From: Sphingopyxis sp. PET50
GTDB lineage: Bacteria > Pseudomonadota > Alphaproteobacteria > Sphingomonadales > Sphingomonadaceae
Length of the DNA: 64,000 nt
Assembly: GCF_025244705.1 (NCBI RefSeq)
Contig: NZ_CP104207.1
Location: 248,001 to 312,000, forward strand
Direction of reading: 5' to 3'
The first letter of the stretch is position 1; each line of letters starts with the position of its first letter. The notes under the pieces were generated by a model. The model ran no database searches, had not been told where the DNA came from, and saw only the letters and a program-made list of their open reading frames with translations. The translations under genes and the position numbers were made by a program. This document shows, piece by piece, positions 17,269-28,194 of the stretch.

Positions 17269-18318
17269 ATGGAGCGCTTTCGGATCGCCTTTGCGGCGTT
17301 TCTGCTCGGTGGCGGCACGGTCGCGGGGCAGGAGGCCGCACCCGACCTGCCCTATGTCAAGACGGGCAGCGTCACCTTGCCCAGCTCCGACACGGATTGG
17401 GACTATGTGAAGTTCGAACCCGGCAGCGCGCGGCTGTTCATGGCGCGGTTGCAGGACGGGCTCACGGTCTACGACGTCGATCGCGGCCAGCCGATCATGA
17501 CGATGCCCGATTCGGTCGGAGCGAACGGGCCGGTGCTGTTGCCCCAATTCGACCGCGGCTATGCCGCGATGGCCGACGGGTCGCTGCTCAGCTTTGGCCT
17601 GAAGACGCTGGAGCCGCTCGCGCGGGTGAAGCTGGCGGACGATGGCGGGCTCAACAGCGGGGCCTTCGATCCGGCGTCGGGCCGGCTGCACATGATTACC
17701 GGCTCGCGCCCGGCGCAATCGACCTGGTTCAGCATTGACCCCGCGACGGGCAAGCTGCTGGCGACGACGCGCTTTCCGTTCCGCAAGATGGACGACCCCG
17801 CCGCCGACGGAAAGGGCCGTCTCTATGCGCCGGTGCGCCTCGACGGGCTGGTGCTCACGCTGGATTCGCGCACGTTGAAGGAACTGGCCCGCTGGGATGT
17901 CGGCTGCAACGTATCGAAGCTGAGATACCTCGCCGCGACCAACCGGTTGCTGGGCGCGTGCGGGGGCGACCGGCCGGCACTGTTCATCCTCGATCCCGCT
18001 ACGGGCATGGTGACGGCGCGCGTCGCGATCGGCAAGGGGCTCGACGCGCTGGCGATCGACGCGGCGCGGGAGCGCGCCGTCACCAGCAATTACGAGGGCA
18101 CGATGACGGTGGTCGCGCTGGACGGGCCGGACGCGCTGCGCCACCTTGCTACCGTCCGCACCCATTTCGGCGCGCGGATGATGGATATCGATCGCCGCAC
18201 CGGGCGGCTCTATCTGGTCAATGCCGATTCCACCGAATTTCCGGGGCGGGATGGCGGCGCGCCGGTCACCCGCTATCATCCGGACAGCTTCCGCGTGGAG
18301 ACGTGGGAGCCGAACTGA
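17269..18318 (+). CDS. Exported YncE-like beta-propeller protein
   Basis: A 349-residue protein with a signal peptide (FRIAFAAFLLGGGTVAGQ). Repeated strand motifs of a seven-bladed propeller follow (DWDYVKFEPGSARLFMA, FDPASGRLHMITG, IDRRTGRLYLVNAD). ATG at 17269 is preferred over 17263 because AGGAG then sits at good spacing. YncE-type propellers bind ligands or partner proteins in the periplasm, and no catalytic motif is visible. It lies between proC and the TolB-amidohydrolase on one strand with short gaps, so it is likely part of the same operon. Confidence 0.75.
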   Translation: MERFRIAFAAFLLGGGTVAGQEAAPDLPYVKTGSVTLPSSDTDWDYVKFEPGSARLFMARLQDGLTVYDVDRGQPIMTMPDSVGANGPVLLPQFDRGYAAMADGSLLSFGLKTLEPLARVKLADDGGLNSGAFDPASGRLHMITGSRPAQSTWFSIDPATGKLLATTRFPFRKMDDPAADGKGRLYAPVRLDGLVLTLDSRTLKELARWDVGCNVSKLRYLAATNRLLGACGGDRPALFILDPATGMVTARVAIGKGLDALAIDAARERAVTSNYEGTMTVVALDGPDALRHLATVRTHFGARMMDIDRRTGRLYLVNADSTEFPGRDGGAPVTRYHPDSFRVETWEPN

Positions 18319-18339
18319 GGCGAAGGAAGGGGCAAAGCA

Positions 18340-21300
18340 ATGAGGCGGCCGGTTCTGGCGGCATGGGTGTCGATGGCGCTCGCGGTACCCGCAGGCGCGC
18401 AGGAGGGATTGCCGCTCAAGCCCGCGCGGACGCTCGAATATGACGTGTCGAGCGGCACCTTCATGTCGCTCGCGCTGTCGCCCGACGGCAAGACGATCCT
18501 CTTCGACATGCTCGGCGAAATCTATGCGCTGCCCGCGACGGGCGGTCGTGCGGTGCCGGTCTCGACCGGCCTGGCGTTCGAGGTACAGCCGGTCTTTTCC
18601 CCCGACGGCCAATGGATCGCCTATGTCAGCGACCGGTCGGGCGGCGACAATGTCTGGATCGCGCGCGCCGACGGCAGCGATGCGCGGCGGATCAGCGAGG
18701 ATGACGATGGCGCGGTGCGTACCTCGCCCGAATGGAGCGCCGACGGCCAATCGGTCTATGTCAGCCGCTATCGCATCCGGCTCGGCCATTATGAACTGTG
18801 GCGCCATCCGATAGGGGGCCGTCCGGGCGAGCTGGTCGCCGCAATCCGCGCGGGCGATGACGCGCCGCGCGACTCCTGGCAAAGCACCCTGGGCGTGTCG
18901 CCGTCGCGCGACGGCAAATATCTCTATTATGCGCGGCGCGTGGGCGACCTGTCGGTCGACGAGCCGGTGCAATGGACGATCGTGCGCCGCGACCTTGCGA
19001 CCGGGGCCGAGCAGCCGGTCGTCACCAGTTCGGGCGGGCGCGAGGCCGGGGGCGAGACCTTCTTCCGCCCCGCCATCTCTCCCGACAGCAGGCTGCTTGC
19101 CTATGCGACGCGGCGGCTGGGGGCGACGCGGCTGCGGGTGCGCGATCTGGCGACCGGGCTCGATCGCGACCTCGAGCCGGCGCCGCTCGACCTGACGAAC
19201 GGCGCGGCGTGGATGGACCTGATCCCGCGCTACAGCTTCACCCCCGACGGCAAGGCGATCCTCATCGCCCATGAAGGACGGATCGAGCGCCGCCCGCTCG
19301 ACGGGACGGCGCCGACCCGAATAAACTTCACCGCGAAGCTCAAGCTCGCGGTCGGGCCGAGCACGCGCATTTCCTTCCGCGAAGAAACGGGGCCGATACG
19401 CGCGAAACTGCCGAACGGTACCAGCCTGTCGCCCGACGGCGAACGCGTCGCCTATGCGGCGCTGGGAGCCGTCTATGTGCAGCCGGCAAGGGCGGGGCAT
19501 CGCTGCGCCTGCCGATCGTGCGGCGATCCGCCGTCATTGCCGAGCTGGAGCCCCGACGGATCGCGCATCGTCTATGTGACCTGGAGCGACGCGGCGGGCG
19601 GGGCGGTGTGGACCGTCGCCGCGGACGGATCGGGCGCGCCGGTGAAGGTCAGCGACGTGGCGGCCTTTTACAGCCATCCGGCTTACACTCCCGACGGCAG
19701 CGCGATCCTCGCCGTGCGCTCGCCGGCCGCGGCGCGGCAGCAAACGAGTTTCGAGTTCGGGACGCTGCGTCCCTCGGACCTGGTTTCCTTCCCGATCGCA
19801 GGCGGCGCGCCGCGCGTCGTGACCAGCGGCGCGGCTGGGGCAGCGACCCCATTTCGTGGCGGGCGATCCCGGCACCGCCTATCTGCTCGGCGCCAGCGGA
19901 CTCGTCGCGATCGAGCTTGCGAGCGGAGCGCAGCGGCCCATCGCGACGGTCAGGGCGCAGGATTATTATTTTACCGAACGGCTCGCTTATGCCGACGACC
20001 TGCAGATCAGCCCCGACGGCAAGTGGATCGCCGCGCAGACCAGCGAACAGCTTTATCTGCTGCCCACGCCCACCGATCCGAAGGTCGAGGTCGATCTGAC
20101 CGCGCCGGGCAATCCGGGACGCAAGGTCACCGACATGGGTGCCGATTATTTCGACTGGCGCGCCGATGGCGGCCTGATGTGGTCGGTCGGCAATTTCCTT
20201 CAGACGCTGCCCGACGCGGCCGCGCCGACGCCGAAGGACCATGTCGAACTGATCGCCGAACTGCCCCGCGCGCGGCCGGCGGGCAGCTTGTTGCTGCGCG
20301 GCGCCCGCGCGCTGACCATGGCGGACGGCGATCGGATCATCGAGGATGCCGACATATTGGTCACCGGCGACCGCATCGCCGCGATCGGCCCGCGCGGCAG
20401 TTTCGCGGTGCCGCCCGGAACGCCCGAGCGCGAGCTGGGCGGGAAGACCGTGGCGCCCGGCTTCATCGACGATCACGACCATATCGGCGGGGTGCGCCGC
20501 AATATCGTCGGCTATGACGAATGGGACCTGGCGGCGCGGCTCGCCTTCGGGGTGACGACCTCCTTCGATCCCTCGACGCTCGGCATCGACCAGATCGCCT
20601 ATCAGGACATGATCGACGCCGGGCTGATCGCCGGGCCGCGGCTGCGCTCGACCGGCCCGGCGCTCTTTTCCAAGGAGCGCTTCACCTCGCTCGATCAGGT
20701 GCGCGCCGTCTTGCGGCGCTATCGCGGGGCGTGGGGTCTGCGCAACATCAAGCAATATCGCGGCGAGAGCCGAACCGTGCGGCAATGGATCGCGATGGCC
20801 GCGCGCGAACAGGGCATGCTGCCGACCACCGAGGGCAGCCACAATCCGAAGCTGATCCTGACCCAGATCCTCGACGGCTATGCCGGCAACGAACATGCGC
20901 TGCCGCTCGCGCCGTTGCAGGAGGATGTGCTGACGCTCTATCGGCTCACGCGCGCCAGCTATGTCTCGACGCTGCTCGTCAACACCAGCGGGCTGACGGG
21001 AAGCCATTATTATGTGGCAAGATATGATCCGGCGCTGGATGACAAGGTGCGGCGCTTCTGGTCGCCGATGGCGATCGCGCACCGGCTGGGCCACCGCCGC
21101 TGGGGCTCGCTCGACGCCTCGCGCATGCCGGCCCTGGCGGCGGACGTGGCGGCGCTCGCGGAGCAGGGGGCGCTCGTCGGCATGGGATCGCACGGCGATG
21201 AGCCGGGGATCGGCTTTCACTATGAGATGGAGGCGCATGCGCTGGGCGGGATGAAGCCGCCGGCGATCCTGCATGCCGCGACGGCGGGGGCGGCCGAGGT

Positions 21301-21538
21301 GATCGGGCGATTGCAGGACATGGGCACGCTCGAAACCGGAAAATATGCCGATCTGGTCGTGTTCGACGCCGATCCGCTGGCGGACATCCGCAACACCCGG
21401 TCGCTGACGCTCGTGATGCGCGGCGGCCAGCTGTTCGACGCGGACACCCTCGACGAGCTGTGGCCCGTGCCGGGCAAGCGGCTAGCGCCCTGGTTCGCGA
21501 ATAGCGAGGGGGACGCGCAGTGGCTGCCAGTAAAGTGA
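18340..21538 (+). CDS. Large exported amidohydrolase with N-terminal TolB-like propeller, frameshifted
   Basis: Two frames give about 1065 residues. The N-terminal 650 residues have a signal peptide and repeated PD40 strands (ALSPDGKTILFDML, FSPDGQWIAYVSDRSGGDN, WSPDGSRIVYVTWSD). The C-terminal part is a metal-dependent hydrolase with HxH in GFIDDHDHIGG, a further His in EGSHNPK, and GSHGDEPGIGFHYEME. The frame changes at 19837-19850, where one missing G in GGGG and one missing C in CCCC together restore it. The same architecture occurs in exported peptidase/amidase-like proteins of sphingomonads; the substrate is not established. Its end overlaps the downstream esterase by 19 bp. Confidence 0.8.
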
Positions 21539-22488
21539 CGATCGACCCGGAAATCCGGCTGTTCCTCGACGAGATGACGGCGCGCTGGGCGCAGCATCCG
21601 CCCTTCGCGGATCTGTCGTTTCCCGAGCAGCGCCGCGTTTCGGAAGCGGTGCGGGCGCGCTGGACCGAGGGTGGACCGGCGATGGCGGGGGCCGAAGAAC
21701 GGCTGTTCGACCCCGGCGCCGGTGAACTGCGTATCCGCGTCCACAAGCCCGAAGGGGCGGGCGATCCGGCGCCCGCGCTCGTCTATCTGCACGGCGGCGG
21801 TTTCACCCTGTTCTCGATCGACACGCACGACCGGCTGATGCGCGAATATGCCGCACGCGGCGGCTTCGCGGTGATCGGCGTCGATTATCCGCTGTCGCCC
21901 GAACATAAATATCCAGTCGCGCTCGACCGGATCGAAGCGCTGATGCTGTGGCTGAGGGACAATGGCCGCGACCTCGGCGTCGACCCGCATCGGCTGGCGA
22001 TGGGCGGCGATTCCGCCGGTGCGAACCTGTCCATCGCGGCCGCGCTGCGCCTCGCCGCCCGCGGCGAGGCCGGGTTGGTGCGCGCGATCCTGTCCAACTA
22101 TGGCTATTTCTCGCCTGAGGTGTCGGACGAGGCGGAAGCGCGCTTCGGCGGGCCGGGGTCGATCATGGATCGGGCGGAGGCGCAAAGCTACTACGTCAAT
22201 TATCTGAGCGACTGGGCTGAAGCGGATGACCCGCTCGCCTCCCCTTTGCTGGCCGACCTCGCCGGACTACCGCCGCTGTTCCTCGTGATTCCCGAATGCG
22301 ACCTTCTGGCCGAGCAGTCGCTGGCGATGGAGACGCGGCTGCGCAGGGCGGCTGTCGATGTGAAAGCGAAAATCTACCCTGGTGCCACGCATAGCTTCCT
22401 CGAAGCGATGTCGGTGGCGAAGGTCGCGCGCGATGCGATCGAAGACGGCGCGGATTTCATTCGTCAGGCCATGGCGGACCCATCCTAG
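21520..22488 (+). CDS. Alpha/beta hydrolase of the hormone-sensitive lipase group
   Basis: 322 residues with no signal peptide. The oxyanion-hole motif is YLHGGGFTLF and the nucleophile elbow is GGDSAGANLS. The acidic residue probably lies in VIPECDLLAEQ and the histidine in YPGATHSFLEA. Family members are esterases for short acyl chains or aryl esters. It starts at GTG 21520 behind AGGGGG, inside the end of the amidohydrolase frame, so it is translationally coupled. Its 3' end converges on MocR copy 2. The TAG stop falls in a CTAG that could itself be an error site, so the true C-terminus may differ. Confidence 0.8.
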   Translation: MAASKVTIDPEIRLFLDEMTARWAQHPPFADLSFPEQRRVSEAVRARWTEGGPAMAGAEERLFDPGAGELRIRVHKPEGAGDPAPALVYLHGGGFTLFSIDTHDRLMREYAARGGFAVIGVDYPLSPEHKYPVALDRIEALMLWLRDNGRDLGVDPHRLAMGGDSAGANLSIAAALRLAARGEAGLVRAILSNYGYFSPEVSDEAEARFGGPGSIMDRAEAQSYYVNYLSDWAEADDPLASPLLADLAGLPPLFLVIPECDLLAEQSLAMETRLRRAAVDVKAKIYPGATHSFLEAMSVAKVARDAIEDGADFIRQAMADPS

Positions 22489-23945
22489 CTCGGCGAGCGC
22501 GCGAAGATCGCGCAGCGCCCGGTCGGCTTCCTCTTCTTCCAGACTCGCGAAGCCCAGCCGCAGCCCGCGTTCCCGCGACGGAGGCACCGCGAAGGAGGTC
22601 GAGGGCGCGAAGCGCAGCTTGTCCGACGCGGCGCCGCGGTCGATCCGGTCGAGCGCCGCCATGTCGCGAAAGCGCAGCCAGTAGGCGAGCCCGCCTTCGG
22701 GCATGTCGAATTCGGCGAGGTCCGCCAGATGGCGGCGGAGCGCCGCGGCGAAGCTCTGCCGGCGTTCGGCATAGATCGCATGCGTCTTGCGCACATGGCG
22801 GCGCAATTCCCCCGACGCGATCAGGTCGGCGGCGGCTTCCTCGGTCAATAGATTGCCCTGCCGGTCGACGGTCATCACCAGCTCCGCGATCGCGTCGATC
22901 ACCTGGGTCGAGGCGACGACATAGCCGATCCGCAGGCTCGGCAGCGTCAGCTTCGACAGCGAGCCGATATAGATGGTCCGCCCCGGCGCATAGCTCGCGA
23001 TCGGCAGCAGCGGCTGCGATTCGAAATGATATTCATGGTCGTAATCATCCTCGACGATCGCGAAGCCGAACTGGCGCGCGAGCTCGAGCAGCCGCAGCCG
23101 CCGCTCAGGGCGCAGCGAGACCGTCGTGGGAAACTGGTGGTGCGGCGTCAGGAACAGCGCGCGCACGCGCTCGCGGCGGCACAGCGCCTCGACCGCCTCG
23201 ACGTCGATCCCCTGATTGTCGAGCGGAACGCCGAGCACCTTGGCGCCCGCCATGGCGAAGGAGGAGATGGCGGGGGTATAGGCGAGCGATTCCATGATCA
23301 CCGCGTCGCGCGGCCGCATCAGCATCCGCGCCGCGAGCGCGATGCCCATCTGGCTGCCGCGCGTCACGCAGATCTGTTCGGGCCGCACCACCATGCCGCG
23401 CTGCGCGCGCAGCATGGTCGCGATACGGTCGCGCAGCGCGAGCGAGCCGCGCGGGTCGCCATAGCTGAGCCGCCCGGCGCGCCGTGCGCGCGTCGCGGCA
23501 TCGCGATAGGCGCGGCCCAGCGTGTCGATCGGAAACAGCGCGGCAATCGGGCGATCCGACGTCGAGCGTCAGCGTCTCGCTGCCGCCCGCATGATAGGGG
23601 CAGGCGGTGCCCGGATCGAAGGGGAAATCGGGGGCATGGCCGGGGTCGCCATGGCCGATCATCTTGTCGGGCAGGCGATCGGGGAGGCTGGCAGGGACGC
23701 GAGTGCCGCGCGTGCTCGTCGTCTCCAGCCAGCCCTGCGCGATCAGTTCGTCATAGGCCGACACCACCGTCTTGCGGTTGACGCCCAGCGACCCCGCAAG
23801 CTCGCGGCTGCTCGGCAGGAAGGTGCCGGGCATCAGCTAGGCCGCGCTGAATGTCGCGTATCAGCGCGTGGATGATCCGGGTGCGCAGCGGCTGGCCGGG
23901 GTCGTTTGTAGGCTCCGCCGCGAGATCGAGCTTCCAAGGACGCAC
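22464..23945 (-). CDS. MocR-family regulator (copy 2), frameshifted
   Basis: This is a paralogue of the regulator at 11491-12984. The GntR domain (RIIHALIRDIQRG, then LMPGTFLPSSRELAGSLG) is broken at 23836-23842, where GCTAGGC (top strand) replaces an expected GCCGGC. The second break is near 23543-23546, before the aminotransferase domain. The PLP region is intact (YIGSLSKLTLPSLRIGY, IVEDDYDHEYHFES). GTG at 23945 aligns with the start of copy 1; an in-frame ATG is at 23960. The frame as written runs on to 22267 antisense to the esterase. Removing one base at 22485-22488 would end it at 22464. It probably controls the divergent esterase-receptor pair. Confidence 0.75.
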
Positions 23946-23995
23946 AATTGGACCCTTCATTCTTTTTAAACTGGCGGTATCTCCTAGTCCAATTG
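23945..23995. promoter_or_regulatory. Inverted repeat operator candidate between MocR copy 2 and the esterase
   Basis: CAATTGGAC at 23945-23953 and GTCCAATTG at 23987-23995 are perfect inverted 9-mers, 42 bp apart. That is about four helical turns, so they would lie on one face of the DNA. The left arm contains the ATTGGACC also found at the start of MocR copy 1. The divergent intergenic location is typical for MocR operators. This is inference from symmetry only. Confidence 0.5.
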
Positions 23996-24026
23996 GGCGT
24001 AAGTTTCAATCAAGGGAGATCGGAAT

Positions 24027-25167
24027 ATGAATCGCATTGCCATTGCCGTCCTGGGCCTCTCCGCAGCACTGGCGTTGCCCGCCGCCGCGCAGGAACCTGC
24101 GCCGACGCCGGCCGAAGCCGCGCAGCTCGAACTGCTCGCCCAACCCGAAAGCTGGTTCGTCGAACAGCTTGGCGGCCAGCGCCGCACGATCGACGGCCAG
24201 ACGCTGGACGCCAAGATCCACTATGCGCTCGAGCTTGCGGCCAGGGCGCCCAGGCCGGGCGGACCGCCGGTCGACCCCGGCGCGACGGTCGAGGGCCGGG
24301 CGGCGATGCGCGCCGCGGCCGATCGCTCGTGGACCTTTCGGACCAAGGTCACCGCGCCGATGGCCGACGTGCTCGACCGGTCCGTGCCGGGGCGCGGCGG
24401 CGCCATTCCGGTGCGCGTCTATCGCCCGGCGGGCGAGGGTCCGTTCCCCGTTCTCGTCTATTTCCACGGCGGCGGCTGGCTGACCGGCAGCATCGCCTAG
24501 CTCCGACCGCGCTGTCCGGTTGATCGCCAACGAGGCGAGGGCGATCGTCGTATCGGTCGAATATCGCCTCGCGCCCGAAAATCCCTATCCGGCCGCGTGG
24601 GACGATGCCGAGGACGCCTATGGCTGGGCGCTCGACCATGCGAAAGGCTTTGGCGGCGATCCGGCGATGATGGCGGTCGGCGGCGACAGCGCGGGCGGCA
24701 ACCTCGCCGTGTCCGTCTCGGCGCGGCGGCTGGCGGCGGGCAAGGCGCCGCCGCTCTACCAGCTTCTCTATTATCCCGCCCTCGATATGGGCCGCGATTA
24801 TCCGTCGTGGAGGCTGTTCGGCGAAGGCTATGGACTCGATACCGGCTATGCCGACTATGCCGTCGCGCGCGTCTTTCCGGGCCGCGACCTCAAAGATCCG
24901 GAAATTTCGCCGATCCGCGCCGCGTCGCTGAAGGGCATGCCCGCGACGATCCTCGCGACCGCCGGTTTCGACATCCTGCGCGACGCGGGCCGCGCCTATG
25001 CCGCGCGGCTCGAGCGCGAGGGGGTCAGCGTGATCTACCTCAACTACGCCTCGTTGAACCACAGTTTCCTGCAGGCATCGGGCGTCGTCGCCGACGCCGA
25101 ACGCGCCGCGACCGACACCGCCAGCATCTTCGGCACCGCCATCCGCAGCCGTGCCGCAAAGCCATAA
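24027..25167 (+). CDS. Exported alpha/beta hydrolase (esterase), frameshifted
   Basis: About 380 residues in two frames. The first gives a signal peptide (MNRIAIAVLGLSAALALPAA) and the oxyanion motif YFHGGGWLTGS. The second gives VEYRLAPENPYPAAWDDAED, the nucleophile elbow GGDSAGGNLAVS, and FDILRDAGRAYAARL. A final His is in LNHSFLQASG. The frame breaks at 24495-24501 (GCCTAGC); removing one base joins GSIA to the next strand. The split leaves the catalytic Ser and oxyanion hole in different frames, so the gene is dead if the extra base is real. It is divergent from MocR copy 2 and is followed 15 bp later by a TonB receptor. Confidence 0.8.
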
Positions 25168-25182
25168 CCAGAGGGGGACAGA

Positions 25183-27418
25183 CATGACCAAATATCGGCA
25201 TTTCCACACGGGAGCCGCGCTGTGCGCGACGGCCTTCCTGCTCGCCGCCGCGCGCGGCGCGGGGGCAGGACGCCGGCATGCGGCTCCGCCGCGGACGAAG
25301 AGGAAAGCGGCATCATCGTGGTGACCGCGCAGCGGCGCGAGGAGCGGCTGATCGACGTGCCCGCCTCGGTCACCGCCATCGGCCAGGACCGCATCCAGGC
25401 GACCGGCGCGCAGGATGTCGGCGACCTCGGCTCCTATGTGCCCAACGTCGTCATCGCCGACGGCACCGGGCTCGGCTCGGCGGTTGCGATCCGCGGCGTC
25501 GGGTCGAACAGCCGCAACATCGGCTTCGACAGCCGCGTCGGCGTCTATCTCGACGGCGTCTATCTGGGCCAGTCGCCCGCGATGAACCAGCAGCTCGTCG
25601 ACATCGAGCGCGTCGAGGTGCTGCGCGGACCGCAGGGCGCCTTGTTCGGCAAGAACACCGTCGCCGAGCGCGATCAACCTGGTTACCGCCAAGCCGACCG
25701 ACGAATTTTCGGCCTATGTGAGTGGTCGCTACGGCAATTACGATGCCTGGGCGCTGACCGGACGCGTCAATGTGCCGCTCGCCGACGGCGTGGCGGTGAA
25801 GCTGTCGGCTTCGCGCAACAAGCGTGACGGCTTTATCCTCAACCTCGTCGACGGCAAGCGCGGCGACGATATCGACAATTGGGCCTGGCGCGGCCAGCTC
25901 CGCGTCGATGCGACTCCCAATCTGCAATTCCTGCTGACCGGCGACGGGCTGATCGGCAACGAGCATGGCAGCGGCGGCAACGTCCTTACCAACACGCTGG
26001 GCAACGCGACCGACACGCTGGCGCCGGGGCGGCGCGAGATCGCGGTCAGCCGGGTCCAGACCAACGACCGGCGTCTGTGGGGCCTGGCGTTCGACGCGAC
26101 CTATGATTTCGACAGTGGCCATGCGCTGAAGTCGCAGACCTCTTATCGCTATACGAAGTTCCGTTCGATCATCGACCCCGACTATTCGCCCGCCGACATC
26201 TTCTATGTCGACTTCCAGGACCGCTACAAACAGTTCATCGAGGAAGTACAGCTCGTGTCGCCGGCGGGCCAGCCGCTCGAATATCTCGCCGGCATCTATT
26301 ATTACCAGACCGACGCGGATTCGAACCGCACCGCATTGACCGGCAGCCAGGGTTTTCTGCTGCTGGGGTCGCCGAACAATGCGCGGCTGCCGACGATCGG
26401 TAGGGTGTTCACCCGCAACATCGCCTTCTATGCCAATGTCACCTATGACATCCTGCCGCAGCTCGAACTCGGCGTCGGCTTCCGCCTGTCGCGCGAGACG
26501 AAGGATGCGACCTTCTCGATCGACGGAACGACGATCCCCGCGATCGGCCTCGCGACCGGCAATTTCGCCGACAAGCGCACCGACAAGGATTTCTCGCCCA
26601 GCGTCACGCTGACCTATAAGGTGACGCCCGAGATTTCGGCCTATGCCCGCTATGCCGAAGGCTACAAGAGCGGCGGCTACAACCTCGACTTCATCAGTCA
26701 GGCGACATTCCCGAACGGGATCGAGTTCGACAAGGAAACGGTCAAGAATTATGAGGTCGGGATCAAGGGATCGGTCGTCGGCGGCAGGCTGACCTTCGCG
26801 CTCGCGGGCTTCATCGCCGACTATCAGGATTATCAGATCAACCAGTTCCGCGATCTCGGCGGCGGGCGCAGCGCGATCGTGATCGGCAATGCGGCGACGG
26901 TGAAAACCAAGGGCATCGAATTTGAGACCACGGCGCGGCCTGCGCGCGGATTGACCCTGGCAGGCGGTATCGGCTTCGTCGAGGCCGATTACGACAATCT
27001 TCCGGTCAACCCGACGACGATCGTAAGCGGCAAACTGCCGAACGCTCCGGACGTCCAGGCGAGCGGTTCGATCGACTATGAGACCGCCCTCGGGAGCAGC
27101 GGGCTGATGCTGCGCGGCAATTTCACCTACACCTATCGCGGCAAATATTTCTCCGATATCGAGAATAGGCGGCAGATCATCGTCGGCTCGCCGACCGGCC
27201 CAACGGCCCTGAAAGTGGGCCCGGCCGGCGATTTCGGCTATGGCGATGCCCGGCTCGCGCTAGGGACCGAGAATGGCCGATGGGAGATTGCGCTCTACGG
27301 GCGCAACATCTTCGACAAGACTTATGTCGAGGGCTATGAGCGCGACTTCTTCGGGACGATCATCGAAGGGCTGGGCGACCCGCGCACCTATGGTGTGGAA
27401 GCGACGCTGCGTTTCTGA
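25183..27418 (+). CDS. TonB-dependent receptor (substrate-specific type), frameshifted
   Basis: The leader starts at ATG 25183 (MTKYRHFHTGAALCATAFLL). Frame breaks between about 25255 and 25310 separate it from the TonB-box/plug part (ESGIIVVTAQRREERLIDVP, IRGVGSNSRN, RVEVLRGPQGALFGKNTVA). A further break at 25673-25679 (GCCGAGC) precedes the barrel (INLVTAKPTDEF in the restored frame). The barrel runs intact to the terminal GVEATLRF. The plug style (VPASVTAIG, GPQGALFGKNT) is that of the large sphingomonad receptor group for organic substrates rather than siderophores. I infer that it imports the compound processed by the neighbouring hydrolases. Confidence 0.8.
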
Positions 27419-27524
27419 AAGCGGACGAGGCGGCAAGATCCGTCCCGTTTCGCACCTGAAAACCCGACGTTCCGCTTCCGGCCAATTCCAGTTGTGGATA
27501 CCGGCCCGCCAAGCCATCTGTAGA

Positions 27525-28013
27525 TCATATGCATTTGGAAAGAATGTCATCAACGACTTGGCTAACCGGCACGGTCGCGTCAATTCCAACCGCGTTGCTG
27601 GGAACGTCCGCACGCGTTTCATGCAGCCGCATGATCATCGCTCTTTGCGGCGGAGTCCCACCCCACTCGCTTGATGGTCTGTTGGTGAGACGTTGATGCA
27701 GGGTGTCCCTATCGATCTCAAGAACGAATATCTGATCGAACAGATCAATGAAACGCTCGAAGTTGCGGGAGCCGCCGCAGAAGAAAGAGACGGCATGACG
27801 CTGGTCGCCCGCCATGTTCCTGACCTTCGCGACGTCCCAAATATGATGCTCGTGCGCGAGGCCATCAAGCGGTTCGCCGGTACGTGGGTCGCCTTGGTAG
27901 GCTAACTCACGGTCACCGTGAATGGCGTGATAGCCGCGTCGTTCCAGTTCTTCGCAGACCGACGTTTTGCCGGTCCCTGAAACGCCTTCGATCAGATAGT
28001 TTCTGATTCCCAT
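27525..28013 (-). CDS. Small P-loop kinase-like protein
   Basis: 162 residues starting MGIRNYLIEG. A Walker A motif is clear (GVSGTGKTSVCEEL), then RGYHAIHGDRELAY. A lid/LID-like Arg-rich region (RLTNRPSSEWG) follows. This is the pattern of AAA_18/AAA_33-type nucleoside or small-molecule kinases; no exact function can be assigned. Base composition is visibly more AT-rich than its neighbours, hinting at recent acquisition. No operon partner: the next gene on the strand starts 182 bp upstream, after an AT-rich spacer. Confidence 0.7.
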   Translation of the reverse strand: MGIRNYLIEGVSGTGKTSVCEELERRGYHAIHGDRELAYQGDPRTGEPLDGLAHEHHIWDVAKVRNMAGDQRHAVSFFCGGSRNFERFIDLFDQIFVLEIDRDTLHQRLTNRPSSEWGGTPPQRAMIMRLHETRADVPSNAVGIDATVPVSQVVDDILSKCI

Positions 28014-28194
28014 TAAGTGAATCCGGATTGCCGGGAGAGCTTTTACGAATAGCACATGCAGCTTGATATGTCCGCAATCGGTCGCTTTGCGTCGTCGCGG
28101 CCCGTTCGATATCGAAAGCCCGCTTTCCTCGGTTTCCACCCCAAAAAGCTGCCGATCCGCTGTCGGTCCAAAGGAAGACTTCGAGCGGATTCCT

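Noticed and set aside
16261-19500. Second very long minus-strand open frame
   Set aside because: It is antisense to proC, the propeller gene and the TolB-amidohydrolase, which have clear motifs and ribosome sites. Composition is typical of a GC-driven shadow.
22464-22488. CTAG at the esterase 3' end as an eleventh error site
   Set aside because: Removing a base gives MocR copy 2 a sensible stop but would extend the esterase into antisense of MocR. The two readings conflict, and the context is TCCTAGC rather than GCCTAGC.
27693-27905. Small plus-strand frame opposite the P-loop kinase
   Set aside because: It has no ribosome site or family match and lies wholly within the kinase gene, whose Walker A motif is clear.
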